From: Acidimicrobiaceae bacterium
Lineage (GTDB): Bacteria > Actinomycetota > Acidimicrobiia > Acidimicrobiales > Ilumatobacteraceae
Direction of reading: 5' to 3'
NCBI GenBank assembly: GCA_020637235.1
Contig: JACJWG010000021.1
Location: 1 to 61,116 of the forward strand
Length of the DNA: 61,116 nucleotides
The notes under the pieces are model-generated. The model had not been told where the DNA came from. It worked only from the letters and a program-made list of their open reading frames with translations, and made no database searches. Made by a program: the position numbers and the translations under genes. This document shows, one piece after another, positions 8,641-18,318 of the stretch. Each line of letters begins with the position of its first letter. Positions within the stretch are counted from its first letter, which is position 1.

Positions 8641-9033
8641 TCAGGCGCCGGGATCGTGGATCTTCGCCGCGGTGCCGAGGTCGAAGTAGTCGCGCCACAC
8701 CGTGATCAGCCCGTTGGCGCCCACCTCGAACACACTGTTCACCGGGAGGTCGCGCCAGCCGTGATCCAGCCGGTGCCGGTCGAGGCGCTCGAGGAACACG
8801 ACCGACCCGGTGGCCGCACGGCGCAGGATCAGGAACTCGTTCTCGTGGATCGGTGCGAAGAACGGCTCGAGCACCTGGCGCACCCCGGCGTGACCACGCA
8901 CGGTGCCGATCGGGACGTTCGTGTACTCGACGTCGGCGTCGAGGTACTGCAACGCGGCGTCGAAGTCCATCGCCTCGAAAGCATGGAGGAACGCCTCCAC
9001 CACCTCGACCGGTTCACGGCTCTGTTCACTCAT
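8641..9033 (-). CDS. NTF2-like / limonene-1,2-epoxide hydrolase family protein
   Basis: A 130-residue cone-shaped NTF2-like protein. The LEH-type active-site pattern is present: VFLERLDRHRLDHG (Arg and Asp pair) and ITVWRDYFDLG (Asp of the WRDYFD signature), so an epoxide-hydrolase chemistry is plausible. It resembles the protein at 53382-53765 in layout and motifs. ATG at 9033. It follows the LuxR-type regulator gene by 65 bp on the same strand, which may place it under common transcription. Confidence 0.85.
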   Translation of the reverse strand: MSEQSREPVEVVEAFLHAFEAMDFDAALQYLDADVEYTNVPIGTVRGHAGVRQVLEPFFAPIHENEFLILRRAATGSVVFLERLDRHRLDHGWRDLPVNSVFEVGANGLITVWRDYFDLGTAAKIHDPGA

Positions 9034-9098
9034 GACTGCTCCCGTCACTCGATGTATGTAGCTCACACTACATCTACCCATGGGCGTGCGCACACGAC

Positions 9099-11582
9099 TC
9101 AGAGGTCGGCGGTGAGGGGCAGTCGAGCGAGTTGGGTGCGATTGCGGACGCCCAGCTTGCGGAAGACGCGGGCGAGGTGGCTCTCGACGGTGCGGCGCGA
9201 CACGACCAGGTGGGCCGCGATCTCGGCGTTGCTCAGCCCGTGGGCGGCGAGTCGGGCGACGTGGAGTTCTGCCCGGGTGAGCCGCCCCTCCACCGACACG
9301 GCGATCGACGCCCGGTCGGTCAACGCCCGAGCCATCTGATCCGCCGCCTCGGCGGTGAGGAACCCGTCGCGCCACCAGCCGTCGGGGACCGGCCGCCGGT
9401 CGGGCCATCGGTCCGGCAACGACGGGCGCACCCACGGCTGGGCGCCGCACTCGGCGCGCAGGCGATCCGACGCGGCTGCCGTCTGCCCGGCCAGGTCGTC
9501 GCGTCCGGAGCGACCGGCGAGCACGGCGATGCCGTCGAGCGCGTCGGCGACACGCAGCCGGAAGCCCCGGCGGATCCCGTCGCGCAGCACCTGCCCGTAC
9601 GCGAGGCGGGCCTGCAGCGTGTCGTCGCCCGCGAGTGCTGCGTCGCCAAGCAGCAGGCCGGCGGCCAGTTGGGGCTGCATCATCGGCACCGTGGCGGCCA
9701 GCACCAGCACGTCCGCTGCCGTGTGCATCACCGTGTGCCATGCATCTGCGATCGGCAGCGCAGCGGCACGCCGCACCCGCTGCTCGAGCCGGAGCCACCA
9801 GGTCGCGTCGCCCTGCCACTCCGGTGTGTCGTCGAGCCGGCTCGGGTCGGAGGCCAGCCAGATGAGGTCGGCCTCCACCCGCACCTGGGCGTCGAACTCG
9901 ACGTGCCCGTGCAGGCCGTCGCGAAGGTTGCGGGCGATCGCTGCGACACGGGCGCGATCCCCGCGCTCGACGGCGATCCACCCGAGGAAGGTGGTGGCGA
10001 CGTAGGTGTGGTGGGCGTCGTTGCCGCGCGACCACGACAGCAACTGCTCCACGAGGCGCTCGGCGTCGTCGAGTTCGCCACGTTGCATCGCGACCTCCGC
10101 CAGATGACGACGCGACTGCTCGACGTAGTACCGGTCGCCGACCGCGCTGGACGCCCGCATCGCCTCGACGGCGATGCGTTCGGCGCGGTGGAGGTCGCCG
10201 GTGTCGAGCGCGAGCACACTGCGGATCGACCAGATGCGACCGAGCAGCCAGCGAGGCTCGGCGCATCCCGCCGCCGCTCGTTCCGCACGCTCGAGCCACG
10301 CCTCTCCGGTGGCGATGGTCGAACCTTCCGACGTCGCCATGCCGGCGTAGCGCGCCGTCGCCGCCTCGAGCTCGGGCTCGAGTTCGCACCCACGTGCGTC
10401 GAGCTCGGCGAACAGGGCGTCGTAGAGCGCGATCAGCTCGCGGACGTGCATCCGCGCCGTCAGCGGGGTGTACATCGCGTTGAGCAGCCGGGCGGCCGTG
10501 GCCCCGATCGTCGACGCGATCTCCACCGATCCGGCGCCCCGAACGGCCCCAACAGAGCACCAGGCGAGGTGCACGAAGGTGCCGATGTGCGCGCCGAAGA
10601 GCCGGTAGCTCGACGGTTCGTCGCGTCCGTCGCCGACCACCGCGACCGAGGCCCACGCCATCACTCGTTCGAGGTCGGTCGCCGATGCCAGTCGGGTGGC
10701 CCGGTCGCGAATCGGCGGCAGCAGATCGAATCGGTCGCCGACGACGAACACGAGCCCGTGGTCGACGAGCGATCCGAGTGCCTCGACGGTGGACCGTTCG
10801 TCGAGGTCGGCGAGTCCGCGGATCAGCTCCACCTCGGCGGCGTCGGCCGTCCATCCGAGCGCCGCGAAGACCGCTCGAGCGCCGTCGTCGAGGCGCGACA
10901 ACGTGCGGTCGACGCTGCGGTCGACGACCGCGTCGTCACCGACGTCGCGCTCGCCTCGGCGCCCGGCGAACGCGACGCCGAAGCGGGCGATCTGGTTGGC
11001 GGCGAGCTCGACGGCCAGCGGGAGGCCACCGGTGGCCACCACGGCATCGGCCAGCGCGATCGCGTCGTCATCGGTGCGCCCTCGCGCCGCGACCAGTTCG
11101 AGCAGCATCCGCCCGGCCGGTCCCGACAGGGGGGTATCGGTGGCGATCGCCAGCGGGGCGAGGCGCACCACCGGCACCAGGCGGGGGAGCGCGACGCGAG
11201 ATGTGACGAGGACGTCCGCCGCCCCCACCGGCCAGTCCGCCACCAACGCAGCCACGCCGTCGACGAGGTGTTCCACGCCGTCGAGCACCACCAGCGCGTC
11301 GGAGTCGGCGACGGCTGCGGCAGCCGCCGTCGCCGCCGACTCGTCGGGCAGCACCTCCATCCCCATCGCCGTCGCGACGGCCGCGGCGACGGCATCCGGC
11401 GCATCGAGCGGTTCGACGTCGATCCAGACCACGGTGCCGGCGGCACGGCGCTCGTCGGCCACGACCTGGGCGAGCGCGGTCTTCCCGATGCCGCCGGTGC
11501 CGACGACCGTGCACCGATGGTCACGAGCGAGCGCCGCACGCACCGCCTCGAGGTCGGCCTCGCGACCGATCAGCTCCCGCAT
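9099..11582 (-). CDS. large ATP-binding LuxR family regulator
   Basis: An 827-residue AfsR/LAL-type STAND ATPase. Walker A at residues 28-35 (GTGGIGKT), Walker B-like strand LVVLDGVEHL, a helical middle that resembles TPR-type repeats, and a C-terminal LuxR HTH of about 60 residues (LTRAELHVARLAAHGLSNAEIAAHL on, with TVESHLARVFRKLGV). These proteins couple nucleotide-dependent self-assembly to transcription activation in response to an unknown inducer. Start at the ATG at 11582, giving IGRE immediately before the P-loop. Divergent from the VOC gene by 124 bp; the NTF2-like gene lies downstream. Confidence 0.92.
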   Translation of the reverse strand: MRELIGREADLEAVRAALARDHRCTVVGTGGIGKTALAQVVADERRAAGTVVWIDVEPLDAPDAVAAAVATAMGMEVLPDESAATAAAAAVADSDALVVLDGVEHLVDGVAALVADWPVGAADVLVTSRVALPRLVPVVRLAPLAIATDTPLSGPAGRMLLELVAARGRTDDDAIALADAVVATGGLPLAVELAANQIARFGVAFAGRRGERDVGDDAVVDRSVDRTLSRLDDGARAVFAALGWTADAAEVELIRGLADLDERSTVEALGSLVDHGLVFVVGDRFDLLPPIRDRATRLASATDLERVMAWASVAVVGDGRDEPSSYRLFGAHIGTFVHLAWCSVGAVRGAGSVEIASTIGATAARLLNAMYTPLTARMHVRELIALYDALFAELDARGCELEPELEAATARYAGMATSEGSTIATGEAWLERAERAAAGCAEPRWLLGRIWSIRSVLALDTGDLHRAERIAVEAMRASSAVGDRYYVEQSRRHLAEVAMQRGELDDAERLVEQLLSWSRGNDAHHTYVATTFLGWIAVERGDRARVAAIARNLRDGLHGHVEFDAQVRVEADLIWLASDPSRLDDTPEWQGDATWWLRLEQRVRRAAALPIADAWHTVMHTAADVLVLAATVPMMQPQLAAGLLLGDAALAGDDTLQARLAYGQVLRDGIRRGFRLRVADALDGIAVLAGRSGRDDLAGQTAAASDRLRAECGAQPWVRPSLPDRWPDRRPVPDGWWRDGFLTAEAADQMARALTDRASIAVSVEGRLTRAELHVARLAAHGLSNAEIAAHLVVSRRTVESHLARVFRKLGVRNRTQLARLPLTADL

Positions 11583-11706
11583 CGTGCGGACTCTACGCAT
11601 CGACGGTCGCAGCACGTCGGGCGGCGGCGGAGATGTGTGCGCACGCAGACGGATTTGCGTGTTCCTACCGATGCGCGTCGGGTGAGCGGGCAGTCACGAT
11701 CGGCTC

Positions 11707-12216
11707 ATGGATCGCCCAGAACACTTCGTGCGCCGCGCTGTGGCATTCGGTCACGTGTCGCTGCTCACCGCCGACCTCGATCGATTCCGGCGCTTCTACG
11801 AAGACGTCTTCGCGTTGCGCACCGTGATGATCGATCACCCCGACGGCATGCCGTTCCGGCGGCTGGCGGTCCTCACCGACGCGATCGGGGAGTCGATCCG
11901 CCTCCTGGTGTTCGAGGTGCCCGGCTACACGTCGGGTCTGCCGGACGACGTGATCGGAAGACGCGGCCGGCTCGACCACCTCGCGTTCCACGCCGCCGAC
12001 CCGGACGAGTTCGACGCCGTGACCCGCCGTCTGGTGGAAGCGGGCGCGAGCTCCGGTGAGGTGAACGACCTCGGTCCGTCTCGCTCGGTGCTGTTCGTCG
12101 ACCCCGACGGCGCACACCACAACCTGCAGACCCGCAATCCGACCTGGCGGCCCGGGCGGAGCACCGAGATCACCGACCCCGACCTGTGGCAGCGACTGCG
12201 GACGTTCGGCGCGTGA
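11707..12216 (+). CDS. VOC family (glyoxalase/bleomycin resistance/dioxygenase) protein
   Basis: A 169-residue protein with the paired beta-alpha-beta-beta-beta units of the vicinal oxygen chelate fold: FGHVSLLTADLDRFRRFYEDVF opens unit one and LDHLAFHAADPDEFDAV opens unit two, ending with FVDPDGAHHNLQTR. The metal ligands expected are the two first-strand His residues (FGH, LDH) and Glu-type position in the last strand, here replaced near HHNLQ, so metal binding may be altered. Function unknown. Confidence 0.82.
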   Translation: MDRPEHFVRRAVAFGHVSLLTADLDRFRRFYEDVFALRTVMIDHPDGMPFRRLAVLTDAIGESIRLLVFEVPGYTSGLPDDVIGRRGRLDHLAFHAADPDEFDAVTRRLVEAGASSGEVNDLGPSRSVLFVDPDGAHHNLQTRNPTWRPGRSTEITDPDLWQRLRTFGA

Positions 12217-12303
12217 CGCCGCCGGCACACCGCACACACCCACCGGACCCACTGACCCACTGACCCACACCCACGACACGGCCCACGGGCCAGGAGGACC
12301 ACC

Positions 12304-13146
12304 ATGCGACACCGACTCATTCCTGCCGCGCTCGGCTGTCTGCTGCTCGCGTGCGCCGCCTGCGGCAACGACGACAGCGGCGATGTCGGCGCGCCGGCAC
12401 CGGCAGCAACCGACGCGTCGGCGGCGACCGACGCACCGACGACCGCGCCGGCGCCGTCCGCACCGGCGACCGACGTCACCGAGCCCGACGGGGGCGACGC
12501 CGCAGGTGTCGACCCGGCCGACGCCGAGTACTGCGCTGCGGTGGAGGCGATCAACAGCACCGACGCGATGCCCACCGTCGACGACGTGCGCGCCTATCTC
12601 GAGGTGGCGCCGGAGGAGGTGCACCCGCCGGTGGAACTGGTGATCGCGAAGCTGGAGGAGGCGGGCGGCGACTTCATGGCGGTGTTCGCCGACGAGGCCG
12701 CCGGCGCCGCCCTCGAGGAGATCACCGCGTTCGAGGAGGCGCGCTGCGGCACCGGCGACGACGGGCCGCCGCAGGACCCGATGGTCACCGTCGTCGACGA
12801 GACGGCGACCCGCGTCGACCTCGTCGCCACCGAGTACGCCTACGAAGGCGACCTGCCCACGTCGGAGGGTCGCTACTCGTTCGTGATGTCGAACGAGGGG
12901 GCCGAGCCGCACATCATGATCCTCCTCCGTCTGGAGGACGGCGCGTCGCTCGACGAGGTGCTCGCCGCGGAGGGCGACGAGGGGGTGGCCGAGACGTACG
13001 AGTCGTCGCCGGCCATGCCCGGCGGCGAGGGCGTACTCACCACCGACCTCGTCGCCGGCACCTGGGTGCTGCTCTGCCCGATCCCCGGTCCCGAAGGACA
13101 CCCTCACTTCGTCGACGGGATGATCCGCGAGTTCACCATCGGGTGA
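12304..13146 (+). CDS. lipoprotein with a plastocyanin-like C-terminal domain
   Basis: A 280-residue precursor. Signal peptide MRHRLIPAALGCLLLACAAC with a lipobox ending at Cys20, then a Ala/Thr/Pro-rich linker to about residue 65. A helical middle domain with two cysteines (EYCAAV, EARCGTG) is followed by a cupredoxin-like beta domain: EPHIM supplies a His, then LLCPIPGPEGHPHFVDGM gives Cys, His and Met in the C-x(n)-H-x4-M order of type 1 copper sites. This suggests a membrane-anchored electron carrier, which is inference. A strong GGAGG precedes the ATG. Confidence 0.75.
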   Translation: MRHRLIPAALGCLLLACAACGNDDSGDVGAPAPAATDASAATDAPTTAPAPSAPATDVTEPDGGDAAGVDPADAEYCAAVEAINSTDAMPTVDDVRAYLEVAPEEVHPPVELVIAKLEEAGGDFMAVFADEAAGAALEEITAFEEARCGTGDDGPPQDPMVTVVDETATRVDLVATEYAYEGDLPTSEGRYSFVMSNEGAEPHIMILLRLEDGASLDEVLAAEGDEGVAETYESSPAMPGGEGVLTTDLVAGTWVLLCPIPGPEGHPHFVDGMIREFTIG

Positions 13147-13218
13147 CGCCCCGACCCAGGGACGAGGTGCAGCGCTCTGCGACACTGGCGGTGCACGCCG
13201 ACTGGGGAAGGGGACCTC

Positions 13219-15084
13219 GTGAGCGTTCGTCGGGCCATCCACGTCGATCCGGTCACCGGCCGGAAGAGCTTCGACACCCGCGCCGCGAAGGCGTCGGAGC
13301 GCATCGCCGGTTCGGGGTACGCAGTGGTCGACGACGTGTCGCTGAAGACGTTGCCGCCACCGCCCGCAGGCGCCACGTTCGACGCCGACGAGCAGGCGGC
13401 GTACCGGTCGTACAACCAGGCCCGACGCGGCGCTGCCGACTACATGGCGATGGACGGCGAGTTCGCCCGCTACCTCGCCGACGTGTACTCCGAGCCGCCC
13501 GTCGAGCGCGATGCGCTCGACGACGAGTGCGACGTGCTGGTGATCGGCGCCGGCTTCGCCGGTCTGCTGCTCTGGCACAAGCTGCGCGAGGCCGGCTTCA
13601 CCGACGTGCGGTTCTGCGAGAAGGGCGGCGACGTCGGCGGCACCTGGTACTGGAACCGCTACCCGGGCGTGGCGTGCGACGTCGAGTCGTACAGCTACCT
13701 GCCCCTGCTGGAGGAGATGGGCTACGTGCCCTCGATGAAGTTCGCCTCGGGCTTCGAGATCCTCGAGTACTGCCAGTCGATGGCCGAGCGGTTCGGCTTC
13801 TACGAGCGCTGCTTGTTCCACACCACGGTGGAGCGCACCGTGTGGGACGAGTCCGACGCGCGGTGGACGGTGCACACCGATCGGGGCGACGCGATGCGGG
13901 CCCGGTTCGTCGTGCTCGCGAACGGCATCCTCACCAGTCCGAAGCTCGCCCGCATCGACGGCATGACGACGTTCCGCGGCGAGTCGTTCCACACCTCGCG
14001 CTGGAACTACGAGGTCGAGCTGCGCGACCGGGTGGTCGGCATCATCGGCACCGGAGCGACGGCGGTGCAGGTGATCCCCGAGCTCGCGAAGGTGGTGAAG
14101 GACCTCTACGTGTTCCAGCGCACGCCGTCGACGGTGGACGTTCGCGACCAACGCGCCACCACCGACGACGAGCGCGCCACGTGGGCGAACGAGCCCGGCT
14201 GGGCCCGAGCGCGACGGGCCCGCTTCGCCAAGATCGCCGCCGGCAGGACGGCGATCCAGGCAAACGACGACTACCTCGCCGGCAAGGTGGCCGACTACCG
14301 CGAGCGCAAAGAACACGCGGCGCCGTTGTCGCCGGAGGAGATGGTGCGCAAGCAGCTCGACACGAACTTCCGGATCATGGAGCAGATCCGGGCGCGCGTG
14401 GACGCGATCGTGCACGACCCGGTGACCGCCGAGGCGCTGAAGCCGTACTACCCGTACGGCTGCAAACGTCCCACCTTCCACGACGAGTACCTGCCCACGT
14501 TCAACCTGCCCCACGTGCACCTGGTGGACACCGCACCCACCGGCGTGCGGCGCATCGACGAGCACGGCGTGGTGCACGACGGCCGGTCGTATCCGCTCGA
14601 CGTGTTGATCTACGCGACCGGTTTCACCTGGATGGCCACCTCGACGTTCAACATGGTCGTCGGTCGCGATGGACGGACGCTCAGCGAGAAGTGGACGTCG
14701 GAGGGGACGAGGACGTTCCTCGGGTTGCACAGCAACGGCTTCCCCAACTTGTTCATCGTCACCGGACCACAGGGCGGTGGTGGCAGCTTCAACTTCACCG
14801 ACGCGATCGACACCCACACCGACCACGTCGTGTGGATGCTCGCCACGATGCGCGAGCGCGGTGAGGAGGTCGTCGACGTGCGCCAGGAGGACGAGGACCG
14901 TTACGCCGCGCACTGCGCCGAGGCCGACCTCGCGACCGCACCGTTGCGCGACTGCATCTCGTACTACAACGGCCACGGCGAGGCGGCGCCCGGCAGCCTC
15001 GCCTACTACGGCGGCAACGGCTGGCACCGCTGGCGGGCGAGGGCCGAGGCGACGATGGAGCCGTACGTGTTCGGCCGCCGGTAG
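13219..15084 (+). CDS. flavin-containing / Baeyer-Villiger monooxygenase
   Basis: A 621-residue class B flavoprotein. FAD motif DVLVIGAGFAGLLL near residue 112, NADPH motif VGIIGTGATAVQ, and between them the family fingerprint in the form FRGESFHTSRWN, where the final residue is Asn rather than the usual Pro or Asp. A roughly 100-residue N-terminal extension precedes the first Rossmann fold, as in cyclopentadecanone- and 4-hydroxyacetophenone-type BVMOs. Predicted to insert oxygen into a ketone using NADPH and O2. GTG start at 13219, 72 bp after the cupredoxin-like lipoprotein gene. Confidence 0.9.
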   Translation: MSVRRAIHVDPVTGRKSFDTRAAKASERIAGSGYAVVDDVSLKTLPPPPAGATFDADEQAAYRSYNQARRGAADYMAMDGEFARYLADVYSEPPVERDALDDECDVLVIGAGFAGLLLWHKLREAGFTDVRFCEKGGDVGGTWYWNRYPGVACDVESYSYLPLLEEMGYVPSMKFASGFEILEYCQSMAERFGFYERCLFHTTVERTVWDESDARWTVHTDRGDAMRARFVVLANGILTSPKLARIDGMTTFRGESFHTSRWNYEVELRDRVVGIIGTGATAVQVIPELAKVVKDLYVFQRTPSTVDVRDQRATTDDERATWANEPGWARARRARFAKIAAGRTAIQANDDYLAGKVADYRERKEHAAPLSPEEMVRKQLDTNFRIMEQIRARVDAIVHDPVTAEALKPYYPYGCKRPTFHDEYLPTFNLPHVHLVDTAPTGVRRIDEHGVVHDGRSYPLDVLIYATGFTWMATSTFNMVVGRDGRTLSEKWTSEGTRTFLGLHSNGFPNLFIVTGPQGGGGSFNFTDAIDTHTDHVVWMLATMRERGEEVVDVRQEDEDRYAAHCAEADLATAPLRDCISYYNGHGEAAPGSLAYYGGNGWHRWRARAEATMEPYVFGRR

Positions 15085-15109
15085 GTCGTCCGCCGTCGCA
15101 GCAGCGGGA

Positions 15110-15649
15110 TCAGGCGACGCCGAGCGCCGTGGCGGCGGCGTGAGCGGCGTCCGCTCCGAGCACCTGGCGCACCAGCAGGAGACCGTCGATCTGCGCGATC
15201 ACGCCGAGCGCGACACGTCGTCGTTCGTCGGCGTCGGGGGCGTCGACCCGATCCGCGAGCCAGTCCAGCCAACCGCCCAGCAGTGCGGGCGCGAGTCGGT
15301 CGTACGGGATGGCGCCGGCCGACGCCAGACCGATCACCTCCAGGTACACCGCGAACACCCGATCCGCCTCGGGCGTGGTGAGCGTCGGCCACGCGACCCG
15401 TGCCAGCTGCTCAGCGCTGCGACGTTCGTCGCCGAAGGCGTCGGTGAGCAGCCCCTGCAGCGACTCGGTGAGGGCCGTGGCGGCCGCCAGGATGAGATCG
15501 GCCTTGGAGGGCAGGTAGTACACGACCATGCGGTCGCTGATGCCGAGCCGCTCGGCCACCCGCCGGAACGTGAGCGCGCCGACACCCGATTCGAGTGCAG
15601 TCGCCGCAGTTGCAGCGACGATCTCGTCACGAGAGTGCCGGTAGCCCAC
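15110..15649 (-). CDS. TetR family transcriptional regulator
   Basis: A 179-residue repressor-type protein. The N-terminal HTH reads RDEIVAATAATALESGVGALTFRRVAERLGISDRMVVYYLPSKADLI in the positions expected of TetR (recognition helix around SDRMVVYYL). The C-terminal helical half would bind an unknown ligand. Start taken as the GTG at 15649 (VGYRHSRDE); no ATG lies in frame nearby. Convergent with the monooxygenase, 25 bp apart, so it may control that gene though this is only proximity. Confidence 0.85.
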   Translation of the reverse strand: MGYRHSRDEIVAATAATALESGVGALTFRRVAERLGISDRMVVYYLPSKADLILAAATALTESLQGLLTDAFGDERRSAEQLARVAWPTLTTPEADRVFAVYLEVIGLASAGAIPYDRLAPALLGGWLDWLADRVDAPDADERRRVALGVIAQIDGLLLVRQVLGADAAHAAATALGVA

Positions 15650-15752
15650 GACCTCGATCGTAGGGACATCAGCCGTGAGTCGCGCAGCGCACGCCCCGGC
15701 GCGTCTCGGGCGCCCCTCGGCGCGTGCTGGGCATCGGTGCCCGACGAGCGCG

Positions 15753-16241
15753 TCAGCGACCGGGCACGAGGTCCTCGACGCACCGCGCCAGGTCGCGCAG
15801 GTCCTCCGGCCATCCGGTGCTCGCGCCACGCCGGATCGACTCGGCGCCGGTGCCGTGGGCCTCGAGGCCGTCGTGCACCACTCGGACGCGGGTGCCACCC
15901 TCGACGGCGTCGAAGGTGAGCTCGGCTCGGCTGGCGTGGGTCGGGTCGGGATCGAAGCGCCATTCGCCGTCGACGGCACCCACCATCCAGGCGAGCACCA
16001 ACCGCCGCGGCGGGTCCCACTCGAGCACCAGGCCCCAGTCGTGCTCCGCCCCGTCGTCGGATCGCTCGTACCACCGACCGCCGACGACGGGTTCGTACAC
16101 GATCTCGGACGGCCGTCCCGACAGTCCTTCGGCGGGGTGGCGTCGTCCGGGACGATGGACGTACCAGTCGAACGCCGTGGCGGGATCGACGGGCACGACG
16201 GCCTCGGCGGAGACGGGGGCCAGCGGGCTGGTCGTGGTCAT
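15753..16241 (-). CDS. SRPBCC / AHSA1-like protein
   Basis: A 162-residue START-like protein of the Aha1/CalC type: AEAVVPVDPATAFDWYVHRPGRRHPAEGL, GGRWYERSDDGAEHDWGLVLEWDPPRRLVLAWM and ELTFDAVEGGTRVRVVHDGLE are the usual blocks. Its ATG overlaps the stop of the upstream ArsR gene by four bases (ATGA), so the two are translated together. ArsR plus AHSA1 pairs are common in actinobacteria, but their ligand is unknown. Confidence 0.88.
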   Translation of the reverse strand: MTTTSPLAPVSAEAVVPVDPATAFDWYVHRPGRRHPAEGLSGRPSEIVYEPVVGGRWYERSDDGAEHDWGLVLEWDPPRRLVLAWMVGAVDGEWRFDPDPTHASRAELTFDAVEGGTRVRVVHDGLEAHGTGAESIRRGASTGWPEDLRDLARCVEDLVPGR

Positions 16242-16579
16242 GGGGTCCCTCCTGCGGGATCGTCGCCGCGCAGTCGCTCGGCGACGTGGGTGGCGAAGTG
16301 GTCGAGGTCGTCGCGCCAGAACCGATCGAGGAACGCGCGGATGTCGGCGAGGCCGGTGGCGTCGAGGCTGTACACCCGCCGGGTGCCGTCCGGCCGATCG
16401 GCGACCAGCCCGGCGGCTTTCAACACTCGCAGGTGTTGTGACACGGCGGGACGGCTGATCGGCAGGCGGTCGGCGAGCTCGCCGACCGGCGACGGTCGTT
16501 CGGCGAGCAGGGCGACGATCGCACGGCGGCTGGCGTCGCCCAGCGCATCGAGTTGGAGCGAACCTCGGTACGTCGGCAC
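16238..16579 (-). CDS. ArsR/SmtB family HTH regulator
   Basis: A 113-residue winged-helix repressor: LDALGDASRRAIVALLAERPSPVGELADRLPISRPAVSQHLRVLKAAGLV and wing DGTRRVYSLD. No cysteine metal site (no ELCVCD motif), so it senses something other than arsenic or acts as a dimer without metal. GTG start at 16579. Its stop overlaps the SRPBCC start and a perfect 5-1-5 palindrome lies directly upstream, consistent with autorepression. Confidence 0.9.
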   Translation of the reverse strand: MPTYRGSLQLDALGDASRRAIVALLAERPSPVGELADRLPISRPAVSQHLRVLKAAGLVADRPDGTRRVYSLDATGLADIRAFLDRFWRDDLDHFATHVAERLRGDDPAGGTP

Positions 16580-16583
16580 GAAC

Positions 16584-16594
16584 GGTAAGTTACC
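16584..16594. promoter_or_regulatory. palindrome upstream of ArsR/SRPBCC operon, candidate operator
   Basis: GGTAA-G-TTACC, a perfect 5-1-5 inverted repeat ending five bases before the GTG of the ArsR-type gene. AT-rich arms in this GC-rich genome and position over the translation start region fit an autoregulatory site; not tested. Confidence 0.5.
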
Positions 16595-16659
16595 ACGAAC
16601 CAATGGCCGATGTGCGATCGGCACCCGGCTCGTGCACGCTCCCGTCCGGAGGACGGTCG

Positions 16660-18269
16660 TCAGAGTTCGGGCAGGCGCTGGTGCAGGCCGATCATCGGAG
16701 CGAGTGGATCGCCGGCCTCGGCGAGCCGTCGTCCGATGTCGCGGATCGTCCAGCGGTCCGTGCGCAGGTCGGGGTCGTCGAGTTCGTCCCAGCGGATCGG
16801 CACCGACACGGGTGCACCCGGTCGGGGTCGCACGCTGAACGGTGCCACGAGCGTCTTGTTGATCGCGTTCTGGGTGAAGTCGAGCCGGGCGAGCCCGCCC
16901 CGCTCGGCCGTGCGCCACTCCCAGCTCACCAGCTCGGGCACGGTGTCTCCGATCGCCCGCGACAACCGCTCGACCCAGGAGCGGGTGTCGTCGAACTCGT
17001 ACCGTGGATCGACCGGCACCCAGATCTGCACACCGCGGCTACCGGTCACCTTCGGGCAGCCGTCGATGCCCATGTGCTCGAGTGCCGTGCGGTGCAGCCG
17101 GGCGAGGACGAGCACGTCGTCGAACGTCGTCGACCCACCGGGATCGATGTCGATCATCGCCCACGTCGGATGGTGCGTCGCAGCGGCAGTCGAGGTCCAC
17201 GGGTGCAGCTCGATCGCGCCGAAGTTGGCGGCCCACACGAGCGCCGCCGGCGAGTCGAGCACGGCGTACACCTGCGTCTCGCCCGGATCGGCGTCGTCGT
17301 ACCGCCAGCTCCCGACGAAGTCGGGTGCGTGGTCGGGGCGGGCCTTCTGCCAGAACCCCGTGGTGCGGATGCCGTCGGGGTAGCGGTGCAGGTTGACGGG
17401 GCGATCGTGAAGGTACGGCAACATCACCGGTGCCACGGAGGCGTAGTGCCGCACGAGGTCGCGCTTGGTGATCGGCGGATGCGGCCGCGACGCAGGGAAG
17501 AGCACCTTGTCGAGGTTGGTCAGCTTCACCTCGTGCTCGCCCAGGCGCCATCGGCCGCCCGAGCGGGGCAGCGCGTCCAGCGCCTCGAGTTCCTCCGCCG
17601 TCGGTGCCGCCCAGTCGGCGCCGCTCGACCACGTCGCCGACGGGGCTGCCTTCACCTCGTCGTTGGTGCGCCCCGACTTCACCGACCGCGGATGGTCCTC
17701 GGCGTCCCACCCGTCGACGGCGTGTTCGTCGCCCTTGTGGATCAACAGCCACTGATCGCGATCGCCCTGCCGTCCCCGCCGCACGAGCGCGAACCTGCCG
17801 GCGAGCTTGGTGCCGTGCAGGGCGAGGTGCAGATCGCCGGCGGCGATCGCCGCGCCGGCGTCGTCGCCCTCGACCTGCTCCCAGGTGCCCCAGTCCCACA
17901 CGATGACGTCACCACCGCCGTACTCGCCGGCAGGGATGACACCCTCGAAGTCGAAGTAGTCGAGCGGGTGCTCCTCGACGTGGATCGCCATCCGGCGCAC
18001 GCCCGGATCGAGCGTCGGTCCCTTCGGCACGGCCCAGCTGTGCAGCACGCCGTCGGCCTCGAGTCGAAGGTCGTAGTGCAGACGTGACGCGCGGTGTCGT
18101 TGCACCACGAAGCGGTGGCCATCGGCCGGGGGACGCCCGACGTCGCCCCCGACGGCTCAGGGGTGACGTCGAAGTCGCGCTTGGCCCGGTACCGGGCGAG
18201 GGACTCGTCGGGGCTGCGCGACGCACGTGAGGACGACGACGAGCGAGTGGGTCGGCGAGCAGCGGCCAT
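16660..18269 (-). pseudogene. ligD: LigD-type 3'-phosphoesterase plus polymerase gene, frameshifted
   Basis: Two frames together give a non-homologous end-joining protein. The front (start ATG at 18269) encodes SPDESLARYRAKRDFDVTPEPSG and the rest, in another frame, encodes GDVGRPPADGHRFVVQRHRASRLHYDLRLE, the phosphoesterase domain, followed by the archaeo-eukaryotic primase-like polymerase domain with its metal motif MIDIDPGG. The frames join at a run of five C (18146-18150); a sixth base restores one 536-codon frame (1,611 nt). A ligase domain is absent, so this would be a PE-Pol protein needing a separate ligase. Either a real one-base deletion or a homopolymer sequencing error. Confidence 0.85.
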
Positions 18270-18318
18270 CGATGCCGTGATACCCGCCGGCGGCGGTCGC
18301 GATCCGCCCGGCAATTCC

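Noticed and set aside
9132..12059. 975-codon plus-strand open frame
   Set aside because: It is antisense to the LuxR-type ATPase, has no domain, and reflects GC-rich third-position effects.
11665..15027. 1,120-codon minus-strand open frame
   Set aside because: Lies opposite the VOC, lipoprotein and BVMO genes, which have clear domains; the antisense protein has none.
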